Shown one piece after another: positions 25,249 to 35,186 of a stretch of 64,000 nucleotides of DNA. The position numbers were made by a program, and so were the translations under genes. The notes beneath the pieces are model-generated. The model saw only the letters and a program-made list of their open reading frames with translations. It made no database searches and was not told the DNA's origin. Positions within the stretch are counted from its first letter, which is position 1; every line of letters starts with the position of its first letter. This stretch comes from Clostridia bacterium (GTDB lineage Bacteria; Bacillota; Clostridia; Oscillospirales; Acutalibacteraceae), in assembly GCA_017513195.1 (NCBI GenBank), contig JAFXGM010000026.1, positions 1-64,000 on the forward strand, given 5' to 3'.

Positions 25249-26169
25249 ATGGATTTTAAACATATATCTGTTTTACTTGAAGAAACAATTGAATCGTTAA
25301 ATATTAAACCTAATGGTATATATATTGATGGTACTGTGGGTGGTGCAGGCCACTCGCGTGAAATAGCAAAAAGGCTAACTACGGGAAGATTGATTGCACT
25401 TGACAGAGATCCTGATGCTGTTAAAACCGCTACCGAGCGTTTGAAAGATTATAACGCAACTGTTATTCAATCTAATTTTGCCGATATGAAGGCGGCCGCA
25501 GCAAGCGTAGGAATAGAAAAGGTAGATGGAATACTCCTTGACTTGGGCGTTTCGTCATATCAGCTCGATAACGGTGACCGTGGCTTTTCATATAAATATG
25601 AAGCTCCGCTTGATATGCGAATGAGTCAAAGCGGTGTTACTGCTGCCGATTTAGTCAACACATTATCGGTAGATGAGCTTACAAAAATATTCCGCGATTA
25701 TGGTGAAGAAAAGTTTGCCTATAAAATTGCAAATCAAATAGTCAAAAAACGGGATAGCGCAAAAATAGAAACTACATTACAATTGGCAGATATAATTGCA
25801 TCTTGTTATCCTGCGGCAGCGCGCCGTGACGGAAATCCCGCAAGAAAATGTTTTCAGGCGTTGCGTATTGCCGTAAACGATGAGCTTGGAAGTTTGCAAC
25901 GCGTATTAGACACAGCGTTTGATATGTTAAACGCCGGCGGCGTACTTTCTATAATAACCTTCCATTCGCTTGAAGACAGAATTGTTAAGTTAAAGTTTAA
26001 GGAGTATTGTACAGGCTGTACATGCCCTCCAGATATTCCAATATGCGTATGTGGAAAGAGTCCAAGAGGAAAGTTGCAATTTAAAAAGCCAATAACAGCA
26101 ACACAAGAAGAATTAGATGTAAATCAGCGTAGCCGTAGTGCAAAATTACGTGCAATAGTTAAGATATAA
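25249..26169 (+). CDS. rsmH: 16S rRNA (cytosine(1402)-N4)-methyltransferase
   Basis: The 306-aa protein has the SAM-binding motif DGTVGGAGHSREIAKRL and DRDPDAV, later LDLGVSSYQLD and GGVLSIITFHSLEDRIVK. It methylates C1402 in 16S rRNA and conventionally follows mraZ. A Cys-rich knuckle (CTGCTCPPDIPICVCG) near residue 260 is typical of the family. It starts 3 nt after the mraZ stop with little ribosome site, so translation is probably coupled. Confidence 0.95.
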   Translation: MDFKHISVLLEETIESLNIKPNGIYIDGTVGGAGHSREIAKRLTTGRLIALDRDPDAVKTATERLKDYNATVIQSNFADMKAAAASVGIEKVDGILLDLGVSSYQLDNGDRGFSYKYEAPLDMRMSQSGVTAADLVNTLSVDELTKIFRDYGEEKFAYKIANQIVKKRDSAKIETTLQLADIIASCYPAAARRDGNPARKCFQALRIAVNDELGSLQRVLDTAFDMLNAGGVLSIITFHSLEDRIVKLKFKEYCTGCTCPPDIPICVCGKSPRGKLQFKKPITATQEELDVNQRSRSAKLRAIVKI

Positions 26170-26187
26170 AATGATGGAGGAAATACG

Positions 26188-26658
26188 GTGGACAATTTAA
26201 AGTATTATAATGATAGCTTGGCATATGATTTTGAAATGTTTATGCCGCGCAAAGAGGAACCCGTAAGAAAAGATAATATTGTTAAATTGCCGCGAACCAA
26301 GCAACAAAGTCGTGCGAAAAAGCGTGCAGTAAAGCGAGTGTCAACATCTGCTTTTGCAGTTATGACCACCGTTTTTATTGTTGTAAGTATGTGTTTGAAT
26401 ATTTTCTTACGACTTCAAATAAACGAGGTTAACTCTGAAATTAATGATATTAACACACAGAAAAAGGCATTAATTAGTGAAAAAACAAGTTTGGAAGTAG
26501 AACTTGAACGTTTAATATCTTATTCCAACATTGAGGTTGAGGCCGCGGAAATCGGCATGCAAAAAATGGATAAGAGCCAGGTTAAATATATTAGAGTAAA
26601 CGATAAAAACACTGCTATAACCAAAGATGGCGAAACGGTAGTTAGCAAAAACAATTAA
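26188..26658 (+). CDS. ftsL: FtsL-like cell-division protein
   Basis: The 156-aa bitopic protein has a ~50-residue cytoplasmic basic region, one membrane helix (about 52-72), then a coiled coil INEVNSEINDINTQKKAL. The final ~30 residues are charged. Position between rsmH and the PBP gene and this topology define FtsL, which scaffolds DivIB/FtsQ and DivIC. Start is GTG with GGAGG upstream. Sequence identity to characterised FtsL is low, as is usual; the call rests mainly on topology and gene order. Confidence 0.82.
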   Translation: MDNLKYYNDSLAYDFEMFMPRKEEPVRKDNIVKLPRTKQQSRAKKRAVKRVSTSAFAVMTTVFIVVSMCLNIFLRLQINEVNSEINDINTQKKALISEKTSLEVELERLISYSNIEVEAAEIGMQKMDKSQVKYIRVNDKNTAITKDGETVVSKNN

Positions 26659-26702
26659 AGTGATACTTTAATTAAACTAATAATATAATAATAACAATGA
26701 AC

Positions 26703-26737
26703 ACGAGAGTTGCGGCAAAAATACCGACTCTCGTTTT
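26703..26737 (+). terminator. Internal terminator/attenuator between ftsL and the PBP gene
   Basis: ACGAGAGT (26703-26710) pairs with ACTCTCGT (26727-26734), plus an inner CGG/CCG stack, followed by TTTT. An 8-bp inverted repeat AATTAAAG/CTTTAATT (26653-26673) overlaps the ftsL stop. It may lower readthrough into the cluster. Confidence 0.6.
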
Positions 26738-26764
26738 CAAGCATAAAAAAGGAGGTAGGGGACA

Positions 26765-29029
26765 ATGTCGATAAGACCCAGTCAACAAATGTTGAAGCGT
26801 AGCTTTATTACTATGGTCATTGTGATATTGTGCCTTACTTTAGTTTCTACGGGCAGTTTGGTTAATATAATGATTTTTAAAGGTGAAGAATATCAAGCTA
26901 AAGCCTCCGAACAACAGTTGTACGATAGCCTTTTAACTGCACCTCGTGGTGATATTTACGACAGCAATATGCATTTGCTGGCTACAAGCTCACCTGCGTG
27001 GACGGTATATCTTACTCCCAACGGAATTAACAATCTAGATGATGCAGCAGAAGCCGAAGAGGTAAGGAAAACAATAGCAGAAGGGTTATCTACTATTCTT
27101 GAAATGGAATATGATGATCTATACGAGCTTACCCAAAAGAAAAGTTATTATGTTATTGTAAAGAAAAAAATTGAAAAAACAACAGTTGATAAAATAAGAG
27201 AATTTATTGTAGAAAACGAAAAACTTAAAATGGCCAATTATATTGGTTTGGATGAAACAACCAAACGTTATTATCCAAATGATACGCTGGCTTCTACAGT
27301 TTTAGGATTTGTTGGAGATGATAACCAAGGTCTAGCAGGTCTTGAAAGTTATTATGATAATGAACTCACGGGCATAGCGGGTCGCGTTGTTGCCGCCAAA
27401 GATGCCAAAGGCACCGATATGCGCTTTAGTTACGAAAAGATAGAGGATGCAAAGCAGGGCAATTCTTTGGTATTAACGTTGGATTCGTACGTGCAAAATG
27501 TTTGTGAAAAATACCTTGATATTGCGGTAGAACAAGAGCAAATTCAAGAACGCGGCGCCGTTATCGTTATGAATGTAAATACCGGCGCTATACTTGGAAT
27601 GGCTGTAAGCGGGGATTTTAATCCAAATGAGCCGTTTGCTTTGTCCGAAGAAGATCAAAAAATCATAGATGCTATCACTGACGAAAAAGAAAAAAGCACA
27701 AAACGTAGCGAGCTTCTTAATCGTCAATGGCGTAATAAAGCCGTTTCGGATACATACGAACCGGGTTCTGTTTTTAAGATTTTTACAGCATCTGTAGCAC
27801 TAGAAGAAGATCTTGTTACCAAAAACAGTACATTTACCTGTAATCACACCTATGTCGTGGCAGGACGTCCGTATCATTGCCATGATAAAATAGGCGGTCA
27901 TGGTACACAAACTTTACAACAAGCGATTTCAAATTCATGTAACCCTGCGTTTATTCAAATAGGTCAATTGATGGGTAATGATATATTTTCAAAATACTTT
28001 AGCGCCTATAACCTTACGGGTAAAACGGGCATTGATCTTCCAGGTGAAGCAGCGCCATACTATCACGCAAATCGCGGTCCTACCGAGCTTGCGTCTTCAT
28101 CTTTCGGTCAGACGTTTAATATTACACCCATTCAAATGGTTAGTCTTGCGGCAACTTCCGTAAACGGTGGATATGCGGTTACGCCTCATCTTGTTGAAAA
28201 GATTGTTGATAGTGACAATAATGTTGTTAAGACGTTTTCAAATGAGAATAGAAAACAGGTTGTTTCTAAGGAAACGTCAAATACTATGCGTTCAATGTTA
28301 GAATATGTAGTAGAGAACGGTGCTAAAAACGGCATTGTTTCGGGCTATCGTGTTGGTGGCAAAACAGGTACATCACAAAAAATGGCAAAGATACTGTCAA
28401 CCGGAAACTCTCATTTGTACATTGGTTCTTATGTTGGTATTGCACCGATAGATGACCCTGAAATTGCAGTATTTGTTATGCTGGATGAGCCTGCCGGTGC
28501 TAATTACTATGGCGGTCTTATTTCTGCTCCGGTTGGTTCAAAAATAATGGCTGATATTTTACCGTATTTGGGATTTGAACCTCAGTATACACAAGAAGAG
28601 CTTGAAAAAATTTCTGTTTCAGTTCCGGACGTTTCTGGCGAAGAAATATCTGCTGCTAAGACCAGAATAAATAGTTCAAAATTAACATATAAAGTTATCG
28701 GCAAGGGTGAAACTGTTATTAAACAATTGCCGGAAGCAGGTAGCACCGTTTATAATGGTGGTATGGTTATTCTTTATACAGAAGAAAGCGAAACGCAAAC
28801 CTCAACGGTACCAAATCTTATTGGACTTAGCGTAAACGAGGTCAACAAAGCAGCCGCAGCGGCGGGTATTAACGTTGAATTTTCGGGTAGTGTATCATCT
28901 AAAACCGTTTTGTCATATTCCCAGAATATAGCTGCGGGGGAAACAGTATCACTAGGACAGATAGTTACTGTATATTTCCGTGATGAAGCATCCGCCGATA
29001 TGACAGAAAGAGATGTCGACGAACAGTAG
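26765..29029 (+). CDS. Class B penicillin-binding protein with two PASTA domains (PBP2B/SpoVD type)
   Basis: This is a 754-aa transpeptidase. It has a short cytoplasmic N-terminus and one membrane helix (about 13-34), then a dimerisation domain starting near APRGDIYDSN. The catalytic domain has SxxK in YEPGSVFKIF, SxN in AISNSCNPAF and KTG in VGGKTGTSQK. Two C-terminal PASTA domains begin near VPDVSGEEI and VPNLIGLSV. It cross-links septal or spore-cortex peptidoglycan with the FtsW encoded downstream. Only one such PBP is in the cluster, so it may do the work of both PBP2B and SpoVD. AGGAGGT precedes the ATG. Confidence 0.92.
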   Translation: MSIRPSQQMLKRSFITMVIVILCLTLVSTGSLVNIMIFKGEEYQAKASEQQLYDSLLTAPRGDIYDSNMHLLATSSPAWTVYLTPNGINNLDDAAEAEEVRKTIAEGLSTILEMEYDDLYELTQKKSYYVIVKKKIEKTTVDKIREFIVENEKLKMANYIGLDETTKRYYPNDTLASTVLGFVGDDNQGLAGLESYYDNELTGIAGRVVAAKDAKGTDMRFSYEKIEDAKQGNSLVLTLDSYVQNVCEKYLDIAVEQEQIQERGAVIVMNVNTGAILGMAVSGDFNPNEPFALSEEDQKIIDAITDEKEKSTKRSELLNRQWRNKAVSDTYEPGSVFKIFTASVALEEDLVTKNSTFTCNHTYVVAGRPYHCHDKIGGHGTQTLQQAISNSCNPAFIQIGQLMGNDIFSKYFSAYNLTGKTGIDLPGEAAPYYHANRGPTELASSSFGQTFNITPIQMVSLAATSVNGGYAVTPHLVEKIVDSDNNVVKTFSNENRKQVVSKETSNTMRSMLEYVVENGAKNGIVSGYRVGGKTGTSQKMAKILSTGNSHLYIGSYVGIAPIDDPEIAVFVMLDEPAGANYYGGLISAPVGSKIMADILPYLGFEPQYTQEELEKISVSVPDVSGEEISAAKTRINSSKLTYKVIGKGETVIKQLPEAGSTVYNGGMVILYTEESETQTSTVPNLIGLSVNEVNKAAAAAGINVEFSGSVSSKTVLSYSQNIAAGETVSLGQIVTVYFRDEASADMTERDVDEQ

Positions 29030-29045
29030 TTACAAGGAGTAAAAA

Positions 29046-30470
29046 ATGTTACTTAAAGACCTTATTTTTGATGTAGATGATGAATTTGAAGACCTTCAAA
29101 TTACCGGTATAACCAGCGATTCTCGCGAGATAAAAGATGGTTATGCTTTTGTGTGCATCAAAGGGGTAAACGATGACGGCCACAAATATGCGGAAATTGC
29201 TGCAGAAAAAGGGGCTGTGGTTGTATTTACCGAGCGAAAAATGAATGTAAAAAACGAAATTGTTGTTTCCGATACACGCGAACTGTATGCTGATATGTGT
29301 GCTAAATGGTTTGGTAATCCTGCCGATTCACTGAAGTTGATAGGAGTTACAGGTACTAACGGTAAAACATCGATCACATATATGCTTAAAAGTATTTTAG
29401 AGCATTTTGGACATAAGGTCGGTCTTATAGGAACAATACAAAATATGATTGGTGATGAGGTAATACAAACAAAAAACACCACACCAGGCGTTTATGAGCT
29501 TAATCGTTTGTTTGCCGATATGAAAAACAAAGGGTGTAATTATGTTGTGATGGAGGTTTCGTCACATGCATTAGATCAAAAACGCGTTTGCAATTTATCT
29601 TTTGATGCGGCCATATTTACCAACCTTACACAAGATCATCTTGATTATCATATAACTATGGAAAATTATCTTCTTGCTAAAAAAAGATTGTTTTCTATGT
29701 GTAAAACGGCAATAGTAAATTGTGATGATGAATATTGCGAAAAACTTGTAGAGGGACTTAACTGTAAAGTAGTATCATATTCTTTGGGTGATAATTCAAC
29801 CTATAGCGCCAAAGCAATAAAGTATAACCCAACCAGTGTTGAATATGAGCTGGTAAGCAACAATATTTTAAATCACATCAAATTTAATACAGGTGGAAAG
29901 TTTTCGGTTTATAATTCTATGTGCGCAGCCGTTACTGCGATTGAATTGGGATTGCCGATAGGCGAAATATCTAATGCAATACAATCTATAGAAGGTATAA
30001 AAGGAAGGGCAGAGTCGGTTCCTACAGGACGAGATTTTAGTGTAATAATTGACTATGCTCATACGCCTGACGGACTTAAAAATATTTTAAAAACCTTTAG
30101 AGATTGCGAAAAGAATAGGGTTATTGCACTTTTTGGTTGTGGTGGCGATCGCGACAAGACAAAGCGACCTATTATGGGAAATATTGCTACTCGTTATGCA
30201 GACTATGTTATCGTAACGAGCGATAATCCACGCAGTGAAGACCCTGATGAAATAATAAATGATATTTTGGTGGGCACAACCGGCAGCAAGACACCGATAA
30301 AGGTTATAACCAATCGAATTGAAGCTATAAAATATGCCATTTCTATTGCACAATCAGGTGATATAATTGTCCTAGCGGGAAAAGGTCATGAAACATATCA
30401 AATCTTGAATACAGGTACAATACACCTTGATGAACGCGAAATAGTATTGGAAGCACTAAAAGAAATATAA
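29046..30470 (+). CDS. murE: UDP-MurNAc-L-Ala-D-Glu:meso-diaminopimelate ligase
   Basis: The 474-aa Mur ligase carries the ATP motif GVTGTNGKTSITYML near residue 107. HALDQKRV and the DNPR tetrad in VTSDNPRSEDP mark meso-diaminopimelate-specific MurE enzymes. The wall is therefore probably DAP-type. GKGHETYQ is the C-terminal signature. It adds the third amino acid to the peptidoglycan stem. murF, normally next, is absent; mraY follows directly. Confidence 0.95.
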   Translation: MLLKDLIFDVDDEFEDLQITGITSDSREIKDGYAFVCIKGVNDDGHKYAEIAAEKGAVVVFTERKMNVKNEIVVSDTRELYADMCAKWFGNPADSLKLIGVTGTNGKTSITYMLKSILEHFGHKVGLIGTIQNMIGDEVIQTKNTTPGVYELNRLFADMKNKGCNYVVMEVSSHALDQKRVCNLSFDAAIFTNLTQDHLDYHITMENYLLAKKRLFSMCKTAIVNCDDEYCEKLVEGLNCKVVSYSLGDNSTYSAKAIKYNPTSVEYELVSNNILNHIKFNTGGKFSVYNSMCAAVTAIELGLPIGEISNAIQSIEGIKGRAESVPTGRDFSVIIDYAHTPDGLKNILKTFRDCEKNRVIALFGCGGDRDKTKRPIMGNIATRYADYVIVTSDNPRSEDPDEIINDILVGTTGSKTPIKVITNRIEAIKYAISIAQSGDIIVLAGKGHETYQILNTGTIHLDEREIVLEALKEI

Positions 30471-30498
30471 TTTTTAGGAATTTTAATAGGAGAAAACT

Positions 30499-31521
30499 AT
30501 GAAAGACTATACAGCGATTTTTGTTGCAATAATTTCATTTGTCGTGACGTCTTTGCTCGGATTTATTGTTATTCCGTACTTAAGAAAACTAAAATTTGGG
30601 CAAACTATTCTTGATGAAGGTCCAAAGTGGCATAAGGATAAGCAGGGCACACCAACAATGGGTGGCGTAATGATGGTTGCCGGTGTGTTGGTATCAATGG
30701 CTATTGGTTTTGCTTATTCATATATGACAAACGGCAAATATGCTTTGGAAATGTCAAACCCATACAGTCTTACAATGCTGCTTGCAGGTGTAGTAATGGC
30801 TTTGTGTATGTGCGGCATTGGTTTTTTAGATGACTATATTAAGGTTGTAAAAAAACGAAATTTAGGCCTTACCGCAAAGCAAAAAACATTTATGCAACTA
30901 CTGGTAGCCGCAGCATATCTTGTAACACTTGCTCTTTGTGGTATGCGTGAAACCTATATACCCTTTATTGGAAAAATTGATATTGTGCATGGCGCAGGAT
31001 TGCTGTTTTGGCCAATAGCACTTATGTTCATATACGGATTTACAAATGCTGTGAATCTTACAGACGGCCTTGATGGATTAGCATCAAGCGTAACGCTTGT
31101 AGTAGCTTGTGCGTTTATGTTAATGTCCGGTTATATGGGAATAGGCTCAATTAATGCTTTATCATCGGCGCTTGCCGGTGCTTGTGCAGGTTTTGTTGTA
31201 TGGAATTCTAAGCCGGCGAAAGTATTTATGGGTGATACCGGCTCAATGTTCTTAGGCGGTATGGTTGTAGCATTGGCTTTTGCTACGCAAAGACCGATTT
31301 TGCTCATTATTATGGGCTGTGTATACTTGATGGAGGCTTTATCGGTTGTTTTACAGGTGTTCTGGTTTAAAAGAACAGGAAAAAGAATTTTTAAAATGTC
31401 TCCACTCCATCATCATTTTGAGATGAGCGGTTTTTCTGAACAAAAAGTAGTAATGTTATTCTCTTTTATAGCACTAATTGGTTGTGTTATAGCATTACTT
31501 TCAGTAATATTTAGTTGGTAA
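30499..31521 (+). CDS. mraY: Phospho-N-acetylmuramoyl-pentapeptide transferase
   Basis: The 340-aa polytopic enzyme has HKDKQGTPTMGG (N-terminal signature), FLDDYIK with the catalytic Asp pair, NLTDGLDGLA, MGDTGSMFLGG and the cytoplasmic MSPLHHHFE loop. It forms lipid I at the membrane. AGGAG precedes the ATG. It sits between murE and ftsW, where murF and murD would usually flank it. Confidence 0.96.
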   Translation: MKDYTAIFVAIISFVVTSLLGFIVIPYLRKLKFGQTILDEGPKWHKDKQGTPTMGGVMMVAGVLVSMAIGFAYSYMTNGKYALEMSNPYSLTMLLAGVVMALCMCGIGFLDDYIKVVKKRNLGLTAKQKTFMQLLVAAAYLVTLALCGMRETYIPFIGKIDIVHGAGLLFWPIALMFIYGFTNAVNLTDGLDGLASSVTLVVACAFMLMSGYMGIGSINALSSALAGACAGFVVWNSKPAKVFMGDTGSMFLGGMVVALAFATQRPILLIIMGCVYLMEALSVVLQVFWFKRTGKRIFKMSPLHHHFEMSGFSEQKVVMLFSFIALIGCVIALLSVIFSW

Positions 31522-31542
31522 ATTTGAAAGGAGGAAGGTAAT

Positions 31543-32712
31543 ATGGCAAACAATACGTTAAAGAATAAAAAAGGCACAAGACAGTCAGCTTTTTGGCAAA
31601 CAGGTAGCCTCGACATTACCTTCTTATCTTTCGTTCTTATTTTGCTTACAATTGGACTTGTAATGCTGTTTTCTGCCGGTTATGCATATTCGCTTGAATA
31701 TTATGGCAGCAGTTATAAGTTTATAATCAAACAGTTACTGTTTGCTGCAGGCGGAATAGTTGCAATGTTTATAACGTCAAAAATAAACTATCATTTTTGG
31801 CGAAGAATAAGCATGCCTGTCTTTTTGATTACTACAGGTTTACTCATTTTTCTGTTGATAATGCCACCTATGGTAAGCGGAATGAACGTTAAGCGTTGGT
31901 TTGCGATAGGAAGCTTTAGTTTTCAACCGTCCGAAATTGCAAAATTTGCAGTTATAATTTTGCTTTCGACTTTGATTGCTGCAAATCAAAAGAAAATGAA
32001 TAATGGTAAATTTGTTTTATCGTTGTTTGCAATCGTCGGCATTACATGTTTTTTGGTGGTAATGGAGCCACATCTTTCCGCCACATTACTTATTGCACTA
32101 ATAGGCTTGGTTCTTATATATATTGGTGGACTTAATCGAGTTGTTGTAATTACTGGTGTTGTTGTTGCCGCCGTTGGTGTTGTGCTTGTAATAGTAACAC
32201 AATCTACCGGATTTATTGGTTATGGTGGCGATAGAATTAAATATTGGCTTGATCCGTGGTCTGATCCGACCGGTGAAGGCTTTCAAACAATACAATCACT
32301 TCTAGCAATTGGGTCTGGAGGTGTTTTGGGTAGAGGCATTGGTCAGTCTAGACAAAAATATCTTTGGGTGCCCGAACCTCACAATGACTTCATTTTTTCT
32401 ATCGTTTGTGAAGAGTTAGGTCTTATTGGTGCGTTGCTAATAATTATTCTTTTTGCATTACTTGTTTGGCGAGGATTTACCATTGCTATGCGTGCACCTG
32501 ACAAATTTGGTTCGCTGCTCGCTATTGGTCTTACATTTCAGGTTGGACTTCAAGCGCTACTTAACATATGGGTAGTTACCAACACAATACCTAACACGGG
32601 TATTGGTTTACCGTTCTTTAGTTATGGTGGCACGTCGCTTCTTATATTGCTTGCCGAGATGGGTATAGTACTTTCGGTTTCAAGGGCGGCAAATGTAGAA
32701 AAGGCAAAATAG
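31543..32712 (+). CDS. ftsW: SEDS-family peptidoglycan polymerase FtsW/SpoVE
   Basis: The 389-aa protein has about ten membrane helices. SEDS motifs are LFSAGYAYS near the N-terminus, KRWFAIGSFSFQPSE, a large extracellular loop with W-D-P-W, and IPNTGIGLPFFSYGGTS. It polymerises glycan strands with the class B PBP of the same cluster. An N-terminal ~25 residues precede the first helix. FtsW versus the sporulation paralogue SpoVE cannot be separated by eye. AAAGGAGG precedes the start. Confidence 0.92.
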   Translation: MANNTLKNKKGTRQSAFWQTGSLDITFLSFVLILLTIGLVMLFSAGYAYSLEYYGSSYKFIIKQLLFAAGGIVAMFITSKINYHFWRRISMPVFLITTGLLIFLLIMPPMVSGMNVKRWFAIGSFSFQPSEIAKFAVIILLSTLIAANQKKMNNGKFVLSLFAIVGITCFLVVMEPHLSATLLIALIGLVLIYIGGLNRVVVITGVVVAAVGVVLVIVTQSTGFIGYGGDRIKYWLDPWSDPTGEGFQTIQSLLAIGSGGVLGRGIGQSRQKYLWVPEPHNDFIFSIVCEELGLIGALLIIILFALLVWRGFTIAMRAPDKFGSLLAIGLTFQVGLQALLNIWVVTNTIPNTGIGLPFFSYGGTSLLILLAEMGIVLSVSRAANVEKAK

Positions 32713-32728
32713 AAGGGGGCATAATTTT

Positions 32729-33847
32729 ATGCATATACTTTTTGCAGGCGGTGGTACAGCCGGTCACATTAATCCGGCTCTTGCTATCGCGGGGTATATA
32801 AGAGAAAAACATCCCGATGCGCATATAAGTTATATTGGTACAGCCGATAAATTAGAGGCTAAATTAGTGCCTGAAAAAGGATATAATTTTAGAACAATAT
32901 CTGTTGCGGGTTTTCAGCGTAAGATTACTCCCGGAAATATTGTGAAAAATATTTCGGCCGTTAGTAAGGCGTTTACCTCATCTATTAAGGCACGAAAAAT
33001 ATTAAAAGAGCTGCAACCGGATATTGTAATAGGTACCGGTGGTTATGTAAGCGGTCCCGTTTTACGTGAAGCCGCAAAACTGGGTATTAAAACCGCAATA
33101 CACGAACAAAATGCTTACCCAGGTGTTACAACAAAAATGTTAGCACCAAAAGTAGACGAGATAATGCTGGCCATGCCGGAAGCAGAAAAATATTTAAATT
33201 TAAAGAAAAAACCTCATATAACAGGAAATCCCGTTCGTCAAGAGCTTTTAAAAATTACACATGAAGAGGCTCGCGTCAAATTGGGAATAGCTGATGACAC
33301 ACCAATACTTTTATCTTTTGGTGGCTCGCTTGGTGCTATGAGGATTAATCAGGCCGTTTCGGAACTTATTAAATGGCATAATGGTAGCGAAAAGTTTTAT
33401 CATATACACGGGACAGGCAAATCCGGATATTTAGAGTTTGTTAATTCACTAAAAGACTTGGATTTATCTGAAAAAATAGATATAAGAGAATATATAAGTG
33501 ATATGAACATTTGTATGGCAGCGGCGGATTTAATAATATGTCGTGCGGGCGCTATTACACTTAGTGAGTTACTAGCGTGTGGTAAGCCGTCTATTTTAAT
33601 TCCATCACCATACGTTGCCGAAAATCATCAATTTCATAATGCTATGACTCTTAAAAAAATAGGCGCCGCCGAGATAATTGAAGAAAAGGATTTATCGGGC
33701 GAAAAGTTAATTGATGTTGTGTCAAATTTGATTGAAAATAAATCAAAGCTTTCTCAAATGTCTTTGGCTTCAAAAAATGGTGCTATTATGGATTCAAATG
33801 AAAGAATTTACGAAATCATAATGAATCTATATAAAAAATCAAACTAA
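32729..33847 (+). CDS. murG: Undecaprenyldiphospho-muramoylpentapeptide beta-GlcNAc transferase
   Basis: The 372-aa GT28 enzyme has the N-terminal G-rich loop FAGGGTAGHINPALAIA, IGTGGYVSGP, HEQNAYPG, SFGGSLGAMRIN and ICRAGAITLSELLACGKPSI. It converts lipid I to lipid II on the inner membrane face. It follows ftsW after 16 nt with AGAAGGGGG as ribosome site. Confidence 0.96.
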   Translation: MHILFAGGGTAGHINPALAIAGYIREKHPDAHISYIGTADKLEAKLVPEKGYNFRTISVAGFQRKITPGNIVKNISAVSKAFTSSIKARKILKELQPDIVIGTGGYVSGPVLREAAKLGIKTAIHEQNAYPGVTTKMLAPKVDEIMLAMPEAEKYLNLKKKPHITGNPVRQELLKITHEEARVKLGIADDTPILLSFGGSLGAMRINQAVSELIKWHNGSEKFYHIHGTGKSGYLEFVNSLKDLDLSEKIDIREYISDMNICMAAADLIICRAGAITLSELLACGKPSILIPSPYVAENHQFHNAMTLKKIGAAEIIEEKDLSGEKLIDVVSNLIENKSKLSQMSLASKNGAIMDSNERIYEIIMNLYKKSN

Positions 33848-33913
33848 AATAACAATTTTTTTCAAAACGCATATTATGGCATTGTAATACCATTGATTTG
33901 TGGGGGAATAACA

Positions 33914-35167
33914 ATGCCTAAATTACTAATAAACGGCGGAAGAAGTTTGCAAGGTCAAGTGACGGTACAAGGCGCAAAAAACAGTGCTCTACCACTTCTT
34001 GCGGCGACCGTGTTATGTAAAGGAACAAGTTACATACATAATTGTCCAAAACTTTCTGACGTTTATGCATCAATAAATATTTTGAAATATTTGGGATGTA
34101 AATGTACCTTTGTAAATAATTCTGTTTCGGTCGATACAAGCACACTTGTTTGTAGGCGCATACCCGATAGACTTATGCTAAAGATGCGTTCATCGGTAAT
34201 CTTTTTGGGTGCAATACTTGGAAGGTGCGGTAATGCCGTTATAAGCAGCCCTGGCGGATGCGAGTTAGGACCTCGTCCAATTGATTTACACATATCTGCG
34301 CTGCGGCGTATGGGCGTAATTGTTAAGGAAAAACACGGTTTTATTGAATTTGATGCACCAAATGGTCTTATGGGAGCCGAAATAAATTTGTCGTTTGCAA
34401 GTGTTGGTGCGACTGAAAATATTATTTTAGCAGCAGTTACTGCAAGTGGAACAACTGTTATTCACAACGCCGCCAAGGAACCCGAAATATGTGATCTTGC
34501 TGATTTTTTAAACTCATGCGGTGCACGTGTTAACGGTGTCGGAAGTGATACCATAACCATTTATGGTGTCAATAAATTAAAATGCACTTCGCATACGGTT
34601 ATTTCTGATCGTATTGTTGCAGCAACTTATATGGCAGCCACGGCAATAACAGGTGGCGAAATTGTATTAAACGATGCAATCGCGTCACATCTTACGGCGG
34701 TAAATTCTGTATTTGAAGAAGCTGGTTGCATTGTAAAATGTATTGGTAAAAAAATACATTTTAAAGCGCCAAAAAGGCTTTCCAGTGTCCCGAAAATCCG
34801 AACTACTATTCATCCGGGTTTTCCTACTGACGCAGGGCCACTTATACTTGCTATGCTTACACTTTCGTGCGGTACTTCGATCATTATAGAAAATATTTTT
34901 GAGAATAGATTCAGATACGTTGATGAACTTAAACGCCTTGGTGCAAACATAAAAGTTGAGGGTAGAGTAGCGGTTGTTGAGGGTGTCAGATCGCTTTCCT
35001 CGGCATCGTGCAAATGCACCGATTTGCGTGGTGGAGCGGCTCTTGTTATTGCGGGATTGGCCGCAAACGGTACTACTATAATAGATGATATATATCATAT
35101 AAAACGTGGATATGAAAAAATAGATTATAATTTATCGCTTTTAGGGGCAGATGTTAAAGAAATTTGA
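33914..35167 (+). CDS. murA: UDP-N-acetylglucosamine 1-carboxyvinyltransferase
   Basis: The 417-aa EPSP-synthase-fold enzyme opens with LLINGGRSLQGQVTVQGAKN. The active-site loop contains LGRCGNAVISSPGGCELGPR, with the catalytic Cys in R-C-G/P-G-G-C-x-x-G-x-R. Late motifs include HPGFPTDAGP and FENRFRYVDEL. It commits UDP-GlcNAc to peptidoglycan. ATG at 33914, with GGGGGAA upstream, is preferred to the TTG at 33893. It is inside the division cluster, between murG and ftsQ. Confidence 0.94.
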   Translation: MPKLLINGGRSLQGQVTVQGAKNSALPLLAATVLCKGTSYIHNCPKLSDVYASINILKYLGCKCTFVNNSVSVDTSTLVCRRIPDRLMLKMRSSVIFLGAILGRCGNAVISSPGGCELGPRPIDLHISALRRMGVIVKEKHGFIEFDAPNGLMGAEINLSFASVGATENIILAAVTASGTTVIHNAAKEPEICDLADFLNSCGARVNGVGSDTITIYGVNKLKCTSHTVISDRIVAATYMAATAITGGEIVLNDAIASHLTAVNSVFEEAGCIVKCIGKKIHFKAPKRLSSVPKIRTTIHPGFPTDAGPLILAMLTLSCGTSIIIENIFENRFRYVDELKRLGANIKVEGRVAVVEGVRSLSSASCKCTDLRGGAALVIAGLAANGTTIIDDIYHIKRGYEKIDYNLSLLGADVKEI

Positions 35168-35186
35168 AAGAAAGGTAAGTGAAATA

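Noticed and set aside
35151-35186. Alternative ftsQ ATG at 35151
   Set aside because: AGGGG lies only 3 nt away and the start overlaps murA; 35187 has better spacing.
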